From the NCBI GenBank assembly GCA_937958735.1, contig CALGNG010000088.1, positions 1-7,899 on the forward strand: a stretch of 7,899 bases of DNA, in the 5' to 3' direction. Origin of the DNA: an uncultured Aquimarina sp. Its GTDB lineage: Bacteria; Bacteroidota; Bacteroidia; Flavobacteriales; Flavobacteriaceae. A program made the translations under genes and the position numbers. Position 1 is the first letter of the stretch, and each line of letters starts with the position of its first letter. Positions 1 to 6,130 of this stretch are shown piece after piece. The notes beneath the pieces were generated by a model. That model was not told the DNA's origin, searched no databases, and was given only the letters and a program-made list of their open reading frames with translations.

Positions 1-1170
1 TATTTTGTACCTATTGGTACTTGCAGGTACCCAAATCAACTTGCCTTAATAAAGGTATATCCAGATATGAAATGGGTTATCAACTTAAATTATAATATAA
101 AAGAACCATTATATTATAATCAGACCAAAACAGAAATGGAATATCATAATCTTGCAGATAATGAATTTGCAGATATGTCTAGTAACATAAAGAAAAAAAG
201 AGAAGCTGCAACGGCAAAACATATAAGTACAGCATATCAAAATCAAAAAAGTGGTTTTGGACTATATGTAGAGTGTGAAATTGATGGGAGTAGTAAAATA
301 AAGCTAGGTAAGGATTTTGCTGAAAAATTTAGAGGCATGCTAGCTCCATTAAGTTGGGTAGTTGATAAACTAGATAACGATTTAGGAGTATCCGCCGCAA
401 AAAAGGAACAAGAAAACCTAAAGCTGTCTGGAAGAAAAGGGTTAATGGCACGTTTAAATAAGTTACCTATGAGTTTTGAGCTTACCGCCCCTAATATTGG
501 TGTAGGTATTGGCATAGGCATGGGAGAAACCCAAGGCCATGCGGTAGGTTACGAATTAGAAGGTAGGTTGATGATGAACCCTATAATTGGAGCAAACGTA
601 AAATTAGACATATTAGCTTTAGGAAGTAAATTTAAGCCTTGGGGAGCAATTGTTGATGCTTTAGATATTGCTGCGTGGGTGTTGGAGTTTTGTTCTGAGG
701 GTCGTGCAGAAATAGATTATAAACTTGATATTGTTTTTAGTTCTCAAATAAAACTTGTTGGAGCAGATTCTAAAGATAAAAAAGACACGCCTGCTAGTAT
801 TAAATATAATTTTTTAGATAAAAAACTGGATGCTAATTTAGCATTTCAGGGCATTATAAAAGGAGAAATAGAAATAAGTTTTTCTTTGCAATTAAAGTCT
901 AAAAAGAGAATTTTAAAAAAACCCGATGAAGATAAATTTAAAAAAGTAGGAGGTGTTGAATTAGCAGCAAAAGCTTCATCATATGTTAAGTTAACAGCCC
1001 CATTAGAACTAAATGGTAATGGAGGTTATGATTTTGATTTTTATTTTTCAGGTATTGTAATAGAAGTATGGGCTAAAGCAAGTTTAGAACCAACTGATAG
1101 AGATGGAAAACCTAATTTTGCAAAAAAAATAATACCTCATTTAGATACTAAAAAAACAATTAATTTTTAG
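1..1170 (+). CDS. Carboxy-terminal part of a large beta-rich protein, possible secreted effector (5' end outside window)
   Basis: The reading frame is open to the first base of the window, so the Met at 67 is probably internal and this is the last 389 residues of a longer protein. No signal peptide or enzymatic motif is visible in this part. Numbering from base 1, residues ~55-145 are charged and probably helical. Residues ~165-260 alternate hydrophobic and polar strands with a glycine-rich stretch (GVGIGIGMG) and the segment NPIIGANVKLDIL. Residues ~275-389 form a distinct tail containing FQGIIKGEIEISF and DFDFYFSGIVIEVWAK. That tail is repeated as a separate gene at 2062-2415. A lipoprotein gene starts 10 bases downstream and accompanies the tail again in the second copy, which suggests a functional pair. 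The style recalls the ends of large type VI secretion or polymorphic-toxin-associated proteins of Bacteroidetes, but I cannot name a family. The effector role is inference. Confidence 0.8.
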   Translation, partial: YFVPIGTCRYPNQLALIKVYPDMKWVINLNYNIKEPLYYNQTKTEMEYHNLADNEFADMSSNIKKKREAATAKHISTAYQNQKSGFGLYVECEIDGSSKIKLGKDFAEKFRGMLAPLSWVVDKLDNDLGVSAAKKEQENLKLSGRKGLMARLNKLPMSFELTAPNIGVGIGIGMGETQGHAVGYELEGRLMMNPIIGANVKLDILALGSKFKPWGAIVDALDIAAWVLEFCSEGRAEIDYKLDIVFSSQIKLVGADSKDKKDTPASIKYNFLDKKLDANLAFQGIIKGEIEISFSLQLKSKKRILKKPDEDKFKKVGGVELAAKASSYVKLTAPLELNGNGGYDFDFYFSGIVIEVWAKASLEPTDRDGKPNFAKKIIPHLDTKKTINF

Positions 1171-1180
1171 ACAAATAATT

Positions 1181-2053
1181 ATGAAAGCAAGTTTATATTT
1201 TAAATTTTTCGCAATCAACTTATTTTTCATTATCCAATCATGTGCAAAAAATAAAGAAAAACAAAAAATAAATAATTCAATGAATACAATTAAATCTGCA
1301 TATTATATACATTACGATATATCATTACCATTTAATGTCTACGTTAATGGCATTAAAGTGGATGGAGGGGAAGGAACAGCTTCGGTTTCAGATTATGTTA
1401 CAATAAACCCTTTTTTAAAAACAGGAAAAAACACAATTACATTAAATGTTTTTACAAAAGGAAATGAAAAATTGCCTCCTGAAATAATGAAGCAAATAGG
1501 AATTACTTTGTACAAAAGTAAATTACCTAAAAACGATAACATTACTTTAATAAATAAATTTATTTTTTCAGAAGAGCTAGAGCCATTGCCATTCAAAATA
1601 GAAACATGGGAGTTTACAGCAGAGAGCGTATTTCCAGAGTTAAACAAAAAAATAGATAATTCTATTAACGTTAGTAATTTAGATAAAAAAGAGCTTTTAC
1701 AAGAGGTTTTGGGATTTTACAATGAATTAAAACAAATAATAAATAGAGGTGATTCTACTAAATATCTGGATTTATTTGATGATTCTAATCTCAGAAAGAT
1801 GAATTCAATGTATTATAACGATACTCAAAGGAAAGAATATTTACAAAAGATAAAAGAAAGAATTAGTTTAAGTAAAGGGTTTATGAAACCAATTGAAAAC
1901 TTTAAACTTAGAATTCACCCTAATAATAAGATTATTTCCTTAGAAAGTTTAGAATTGGGAACACCTCTTTATTCAGAGGATGATTTAGGAAATATTAAAA
2001 CATATGGTTTAATGTTATATAAAAATAAAGACGGAGAGTTAAAAATTTATTAA
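1181..2053 (+). CDS. Lipoprotein, paralogue 1 of a three-member family; candidate immunity or accessory protein
   Basis: A 290-residue protein with a lipoprotein signal: hydrophobic residues 5-18 and lipobox IIQSC with Cys21. No acidic cluster follows the Cys, which argues weakly for the periplasmic face rather than surface export. Residues ~40-150 look like a beta-sandwich, with the hallmarks VYVNGIKV (53-60), INPFLKTGKNTITL (75-88) and TWEF (142-145). Residues ~165-290 have a helix pair, then GFMKP (233-237) and strands ending in KDGELKIY, an arrangement that would suit an NTF2/cystatin-like fold (inference). The gene lies 10 bases after the large gene and 8 bases before the tail fragment. 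There is no clear Shine-Dalgarno; the ATG is chosen because it gives a good signal peptide. It is homologous to the proteins at 2412-3341 and 3416-4372 and is the most divergent of the three. The partner is unknown; immunity is proposed from context only. Confidence 0.85.
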   Translation: MKASLYFKFFAINLFFIIQSCAKNKEKQKINNSMNTIKSAYYIHYDISLPFNVYVNGIKVDGGEGTASVSDYVTINPFLKTGKNTITLNVFTKGNEKLPPEIMKQIGITLYKSKLPKNDNITLINKFIFSEELEPLPFKIETWEFTAESVFPELNKKIDNSINVSNLDKKELLQEVLGFYNELKQIINRGDSTKYLDLFDDSNLRKMNSMYYNDTQRKEYLQKIKERISLSKGFMKPIENFKLRIHPNNKIISLESLELGTPLYSEDDLGNIKTYGLMLYKNKDGELKIY

Positions 2054-2061
2054 AGTATCAT

Positions 2062-2415
2062 GTGTTTTTTGGAAATATTGCTCTTCAAGGAGTAATAGAA
2101 GCTTCAGTTGAACTTGAGGCTTTTGTGAAGAAAGAAAAAAACAAAAAATTCACAGGAGTCATGAATAAAAAAGACAAAAAGAAAAGGTTTCAATTAGGAG
2201 TTGGTATTGAAGCAAATTCTTTTGTCAGCCTTACTCTTGGGAAGGACTTTGGTATAAATAATGATTTCACGTCAGATTTTTATTTCTCTGGAGTAACTAT
2301 CTTTGTCAAGTTTCAAGGAGGTCGAAAGAAAAAGAAAAAAGCTTCTACTTTTGACATAGTACCCGATTTAAACAAATCTTTTGATATACTTAAAAATAAA
2401 GGAGAATTTAAATGA
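2062..2415 (+). CDS. Orphan tail fragment: free-standing copy of the end of the 1-1170 protein
   Basis: A 117-residue frame that aligns along its length with the last ~115 residues of the upstream large protein. Matching pairs are NIALQGVIEASVEL with NLAFQGIIKGEIEI, SDFYFSGVTIFVK with FDFYFSGIVIEVW, and IVPDLN with IIPHLD. It has no signal peptide, no domain in front and no proper start. The only candidate is a GTG at 2062 without a Shine-Dalgarno, just 8 bases after the previous stop. An ATG at 2060 is out of frame, but one extra T in the T6 run at 2065-2070 would join it to this frame. It ends in an ATGA overlap with the next lipoprotein gene. It is best read as the remnant of a second, larger gene, or an orphan cassette kept after duplication. 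It may be translated by coupling, or it may be a pseudogene fragment. The conserved reading frame, with no internal stops, suggests the copy is recent or still selected. Confidence 0.7.
   Translation: MFFGNIALQGVIEASVELEAFVKKEKNKKFTGVMNKKDKKKRFQLGVGIEANSFVSLTLGKDFGINNDFTSDFYFSGVTIFVKFQGGRKKKKKASTFDIVPDLNKSFDILKNKGEFK
2398..2405 (+). promoter_or_regulatory. Strong ribosome binding site for the second lipoprotein gene
   Basis: The purine-rich AAAGGAGA stretch has its GGAG core at 2401-2404, seven bases before the ATG at 2412. It is the clearest Shine-Dalgarno in the window and lies inside the coding end of the tail fragment, whose stop overlaps the start (ATGA). Initiation at 2412 is therefore well supported and may be translationally coupled. 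Confidence 0.7.
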
Positions 2416-3341
2416 AAATCATCAAATTAATCATATTAATCTTCACGGCTTTAATTTTAAGCTGTAAAGGACAAGAAAAGAAAAATAACACAATGATTAC
2501 TAATTATACAGAAGCGCCAAAGAAACTATATTACCTCAATTTAGAATTATTTCTAATTTATGAGATTTACATAAATGATGTAAAAATTACTAATCATGCT
2601 TTTGAATTAGGAAAAGTATCTGGTCTAGAATATTTAAATGAATATATTTTAAATTCTGGAAAACAAACTATTAAACTAATTAATCGAGATAAAGTTCCAA
2701 GTAAAACTAATTTACCGAATAATATTTTTAAAGAATTCAGTTTAGAAGTTTATAGTACAGACGAAAATGAAGAAAATATTTCTTCTGTAAAAAAGTTTGA
2801 TTTCCCAGATAAACCAACACCTAGACCTTATTACTTTGAAAATACTTGGGAATTTGATGCAGAAGTGCCTTATAACATTGATGGTTGGAAAAAAGGTAAA
2901 AATTTAACAAAGTTAAATGAAGAGGAATTAAAAAAACAGGTTGTTACTAAGTTTGAATATTTTAGGAATTTATTAAATAAAGGGAAAGTAGATAAGTTTA
3001 TACAAGAAAATGCTTTAGGGTATGAAGAATTTGTGATTACTAATTACTATCAAAAAAAATGGTCTGAATTTGATGAAAATATTAGAGAATTAGTTGAAGA
3101 TCAAGAAGGCTTTATGCTTCCTTTAGAAAACTATAAAATGAAAATATATGGAAATGGGAAATTAGTAACTTTAGAAAGAATAGATACACCTTTTCTTGGC
3201 GAAAGTGCTCTACTTGCTGTTGATGAAAAAGAAAACACATTATATACAGATTATATAAGTTTATATATGCCCGAAGGAACCGATGAATTAAAACCTATTA
3301 GATTGAGAGTTGAATATGGACTTGCTAATTTTAATAAGTAA
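2412..3341 (+). CDS. Lipoprotein, paralogue 2 of a three-member family; candidate immunity or accessory protein
   Basis: A 309-residue protein with a textbook lipoprotein signal: residues 3-16 hydrophobic, lipobox LILSC, Cys18. The mature part repeats the family plan. A beta-sandwich-like N-terminal half carries IYINDVKI (52-59), LNEYILNSGKQTIKL (75-89), TWEF (145-148) and EVPY (151-154). A C-terminal half has a helical FEYFRNLLNKGKVDKF segment (181-196), then GFMLP (233-237) and KMKIYGNGKLVTLERID (242-258), and closes with strands. It is closer to the 3416-4372 protein than to the 1181-2053 protein, sharing EVPY, RNLLN and the G(N/D)GK(L/V)VTL block. Its start overlaps the stop of the tail fragment, reproducing the large-protein-tail then lipoprotein order seen at 829-2053. 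It is predicted to sit in the periplasm or outer membrane. Binding to and neutralising the tail's parent protein is a context-based guess. Confidence 0.87.
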   Translation: MKIIKLIILIFTALILSCKGQEKKNNTMITNYTEAPKKLYYLNLELFLIYEIYINDVKITNHAFELGKVSGLEYLNEYILNSGKQTIKLINRDKVPSKTNLPNNIFKEFSLEVYSTDENEENISSVKKFDFPDKPTPRPYYFENTWEFDAEVPYNIDGWKKGKNLTKLNEEELKKQVVTKFEYFRNLLNKGKVDKFIQENALGYEEFVITNYYQKKWSEFDENIRELVEDQEGFMLPLENYKMKIYGNGKLVTLERIDTPFLGESALLAVDEKENTLYTDYISLYMPEGTDELKPIRLRVEYGLANFNK

Positions 3342-3415
3342 TGAGATTTACAATTGAGTAGGTTACAATACATGTCTAGAAACTGTAGGCATATCGAGTA
3401 TAAAACTAGTTAATA

Positions 3416-4372
3416 ATGTACAAAAACAATTACAAGGTATTCTTTTTACTATTACTGGTTTTATTTTCATTTAATTCATGTACTAATAAAAAAAATACTT
3501 CAAAAAAAACAATTGAAGCACAAAAAAACATAGCTCATTCCCAAAAAGATTATCATCTATTTTATCGATTTGAGGCTATTCCTTATGAGATAATGATTAA
3601 TGATGTTATGTGTGAAATTGACTTTGAAAATGGGATGCCAGGGCCAACTGAAATTAATCATTATTTATTAAAAAGTGGGAATCAAAAAATAAAGATAAAA
3701 GTAATTCACCCTTATGCTCATGAAAACATGATGTTTAAGCCCAAAGATGTTGAGTTTTTAAATAAGAACCTTTTTATTGCAGATGTAAGTTATAATGATC
3801 AAAATGAAATAGAACTTGATACTATTAAAAAATTAGACTTTCCAAAAATAGAAGTAGAAGTTCCTTTTATTGAATATGAATGGTCTTTTAAAGTAGAGGT
3901 TCCTTATAAATTAAATGCTTGGTCTAATTCTGAAAATTTAAACAATTGGAACAAGGAAGATTTAAAGGAAAAAGTTCTTAGTAAGTTTAATTACTTAAGA
4001 AACCTACTTAATTCTGGTAATGGAATAAGATTTGTTGAAGAATTAAAATATGCAAACAAGGAATATTTTAAAGCAAATTATTTTACAAAAAAACAAGAAA
4101 ATGAATATCTCTCAAATTTAACACGAACATACAGTAATCATAAAGGCATTATGCCTCAGATAAATAAATTCGATTTAAAAATAATGGGAGACGGCAAAGT
4201 TGTAACCCTACAAAATATCGATAAGAATATAGGCCAGTCTGTACTTACAGCTGAGGATAGCAAAAAAAAGATTTTATACTTAAATTATATTATGTTACAT
4301 AAGCCTAAAAACTCCGAAGAATTTGAAATAATAAGGTACAATAGTAATATTACATCACTCGATAAAGAGTAG
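3416..4372 (+). CDS. Lipoprotein, paralogue 3 of a three-member family; candidate immunity or accessory protein
   Basis: A 318-residue protein with a signal peptide of residues 8-20 (FFLLLLVLFSFN), a lipobox ending NSC and Cys22, then a Lys/Asn/Thr-rich linker. It keeps the family hallmarks: IMINDVMCEI (59-68), INHYLLKSGNQKIKI (80-94), YEWSFKVEVPYKL (154-166), FNYLRNLLNSG (191-201), GIMPQ (244-248) and LKIMGDGKVVTLQNID (254-269). It is preceded by a 74-base gap (3342-3415), the longest inside the unit. The gap shows no tail remnant, no convincing Bacteroidetes promoter (no TAnnTTTG) and no clear Shine-Dalgarno. This is the only copy without an adjacent tail, so it may be a lone immunity-type gene protecting against another strain's protein, or simply a duplicate. 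Confidence 0.87.
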   Translation: MYKNNYKVFFLLLLVLFSFNSCTNKKNTSKKTIEAQKNIAHSQKDYHLFYRFEAIPYEIMINDVMCEIDFENGMPGPTEINHYLLKSGNQKIKIKVIHPYAHENMMFKPKDVEFLNKNLFIADVSYNDQNEIELDTIKKLDFPKIEVEVPFIEYEWSFKVEVPYKLNAWSNSENLNNWNKEDLKEKVLSKFNYLRNLLNSGNGIRFVEELKYANKEYFKANYFTKKQENEYLSNLTRTYSNHKGIMPQINKFDLKIMGDGKVVTLQNIDKNIGQSVLTAEDSKKKILYLNYIMLHKPKNSEEFEIIRYNSNITSLDKE

Positions 4373-4388
4373 TTTAACAAGAAAGTAA

Positions 4389-5291
4389 ATGATTAAAAAC
4401 ATATTAATATTGCTACCGCTTTTTCTTATAAGCTGTACCCAAAATACAAAAGAAGAAAAGCATGTTATTGCAGAAAAGAAAATAGCAGAAACTTCTATAA
4501 CAAGAAAAAAGTCTTATTTCAAGAATGAAGAAAAAAGTTTGGCTCAAAAAACAAGCTCTTCTATTGATACCACAACTTATTTTTCACAATGCTTTAATAG
4601 TGTTTTAATCAATGAAAAAGATATTTTTAAAACCATCGAAAATACATTGATCAAACACAATATTCTGATTAACAACAACCCAAAATCGTATAAGCGTTTT
4701 TTTTATGAATATTTAATTTCAGCAAATATAGGATTGAATAGCACCTTAGATATTCATGAAGCTAAAAAAGATTTTTTTGATAATAAATTGTTAATTGCCC
4801 AAATACTTAATCAACACTTAAAATTACCAAAAGATTATTCGGAAAAATTAAATAAATGTTTTGAAAATATTTTTATTAAAAAAAGCTTTGAACAAAGTAG
4901 TTTCAAAAAATTCACAAATCAATATGAAGATTTTTTTGACTTAATTATTAATGGAAATTTAAAAGAAAAGGATACAAAGGATAACCTTATTAAAAATTTA
5001 GACAATATTTTTTCTGTAGAACCATTTTCTAATAGAGACGTACAACGAGCTCTTTATCTACAAATATGGGCTATATTAAAAGACTACAATAATGAAACAA
5101 AAGAGCAAGAATATTTAGAGGTAATAAGAATCATTAGTTCAAATAAAAAAGATCAGGTAAATTCTGAAAAACAAAAGGAAATTACTGTAAAAAAAACAGA
5201 TAAAAAAAATAAACCCTTTGAAATTGAAGTAATAGAAGATGACGAAAACTTTGATGGGATTATTGAAGAAACAGTTCCTTATGAGGATTGA
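4389..5291 (+). CDS. Putative lipoprotein, mostly helical, function unknown
   Basis: A 300-residue protein with a clear lipoprotein signal (residues 4-14 hydrophobic, lipobox FLISC, Cys16). A Lys/Ser-rich linker to about residue 60 is followed by a helical body (~65-245) with no motif I recognise. The last ~50 residues are low-complexity: a Lys-rich stretch and then a strongly acidic tail (VIEDDENFDG...EETVPYED). It is not homologous by eye to the three lipoproteins upstream. It starts 16 bases after their last member, with only a weak purine stretch (AAGAAAG) before the ATG, and ends 38 bases before the membrane protein gene. That position suggests co-transcription and perhaps a shared envelope role with the next gene. 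No function can be assigned. Confidence 0.8.
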   Translation: MIKNILILLPLFLISCTQNTKEEKHVIAEKKIAETSITRKKSYFKNEEKSLAQKTSSSIDTTTYFSQCFNSVLINEKDIFKTIENTLIKHNILINNNPKSYKRFFYEYLISANIGLNSTLDIHEAKKDFFDNKLLIAQILNQHLKLPKDYSEKLNKCFENIFIKKSFEQSSFKKFTNQYEDFFDLIINGNLKEKDTKDNLIKNLDNIFSVEPFSNRDVQRALYLQIWAILKDYNNETKEQEYLEVIRIISSNKKDQVNSEKQKEITVKKTDKKNKPFEIEVIEDDENFDGIIEETVPYED

Positions 5292-5329
5292 AAATAAAAC
5301 TATTACTTATAATTATTTAAAAAAGTTTT

Positions 5330-6103
5330 TTGAAAACAATTAATTTTTCAATAATAGAAAAAGCACCGCAACTTTATTTTGCCTCAGGTATAGTTTATTA
5401 TTTATACATCACAATTATATTATTTGTTAACTTATTTACAAATAATACTTCTGAAGGTGCTGAGTTTAGAGATTTAACAGTATTATTAATTGAAACATTA
5501 GCAATCGTTTGGCTTATCATTTTTTACTGGATGAATCCTATACGAATATGGAAAAAAGCAAAATCAGATATCGAAGAGTTACTTGCTAATCCCAAACGAA
5601 ATATAATAAACTGGTTACTAAAACCTAATACACACAACAAAAAGAAAACAATTATTAAAGCTTTTATTCTTTATCTGTTTTCTGATATTCTTATATTCTT
5701 GATTGCGTATTTTTATATAAAATATCATTACATAGATTTATTAGAAACAATCTCTATTGGGATTGAGTTTTTTAAAGAAAGTTTAATCCCTAAAAAATTA
5801 AAATTAGGCGTTTTAACATTCATCGTAATAAATACCTTTTTATTAATAGCAGATAAAAATCATATACAACTTTTTTATAAAAGGCTTTATAAAATATTAT
5901 GGATATTAAAACATCTTATGGGGATTTTACTCTCTGTCTATCTTTTTATTATCTTAATAGAAATACTTCCTGTGCTTCAGGATTTTCAATTAAATTTTAA
6001 TAAAAGTATATCTACAGTTTTAATAATCAGTATTAATATTGGATTTATAATTACAGAAATTATAATAGCCAAAGAGTATTTAAATACTAAAAGGAACAAT
6101 TAG
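5330..6103 (+). CDS. Six-helix integral membrane protein, function unknown (TTG start)
   Basis: A 257-residue protein with six hydrophobic segments at about 17-37, 48-68, 110-131, 156-173, 190-213 and 227-247. A positively charged cytoplasm-type loop (~70-109: KKAK, NPKRN, NKKK) separates helices 2 and 3. The frame is closed upstream by a stop at 5318. The only start that keeps the first two helices is TTG at 5330, giving a typical MKTINF start, while the first in-frame ATG would lose both helices. No Shine-Dalgarno is evident. There are no catalytic or transporter motifs I can identify. It sits between the helical lipoprotein and the repeat protein in the same direction, with gaps of 38 and 27 bases. 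An inner-membrane partner for the lipoprotein is possible but unproven. Confidence 0.78.
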   Translation: MKTINFSIIEKAPQLYFASGIVYYLYITIILFVNLFTNNTSEGAEFRDLTVLLIETLAIVWLIIFYWMNPIRIWKKAKSDIEELLANPKRNIINWLLKPNTHNKKKTIIKAFILYLFSDILIFLIAYFYIKYHYIDLLETISIGIEFFKESLIPKKLKLGVLTFIVINTFLLIADKNHIQLFYKRLYKILWILKHLMGILLSVYLFIILIEILPVLQDFQLNFNKSISTVLIISINIGFIITEIIIAKEYLNTKRNN

Positions 6104-6130
6104 AAAGACTTCCCTATTTGTACAAACGTT

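Larger units (their letters stand above)
829..3341 (+). repeat. Degenerate tandem duplication: (protein tail + lipoprotein) x2
   Basis: Unit A is the last part of the first gene (~829-1170) plus the lipoprotein gene 1181-2053. Unit B is the tail fragment 2062-2415 plus the lipoprotein gene 2412-3341. Both halves of each unit are recognisably homologous at protein level but clearly diverged, so the duplication (or serial acquisition) is old. The lipoprotein gene 3416-4372 would be a third, tail-less unit. The boundaries are estimated by eye from protein alignment. Confidence 0.7.

Noticed and set aside
7..30. GTAC occurring three times at exact 10-base spacing at the left edge.
   Set aside because: It lies inside an open coding frame and the codons explain it; three tetranucleotides are too few to call a repeat or operator.
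67..69. ATG at 67 as the true start of the first gene.
   Set aside because: The frame is open upstream to base 1 with protein-like composition, there is no Shine-Dalgarno, and the sequence starts mid-domain; an upstream start is more likely.
243..521. Open minus-strand frames inside the plus-strand genes (also at 1393-1647, 6165-6350, 6673-6906 and 7102-7287).
   Set aside because: They lie fully antisense to well-supported genes, encode low-complexity hydrophobic or Ser/Phe-rich peptides typical of reversed Lys-rich coding sequence, and lack ribosome binding sites.
3342..3415. A promoter for the third lipoprotein gene.
   Set aside because: No TAnnTTTG -7 element with a TTG-type -33 partner is present; AT-rich sequence alone is not evidence.
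5316..5336. A6-G-T6 inverted repeat near the start of the membrane protein gene, as a terminator or regulator.
   Set aside because: AT-only stem with a one-base loop, so no stable hairpin; such runs are expected in DNA this AT-rich.
4389..6103. The lipoprotein and membrane protein as Bacteroidetes type VI secretion core parts (TssQ/TssN-like).
   Set aside because: Only lipoprotein/membrane character and rough size fit; no family motif is recognisable, so no such name is given.
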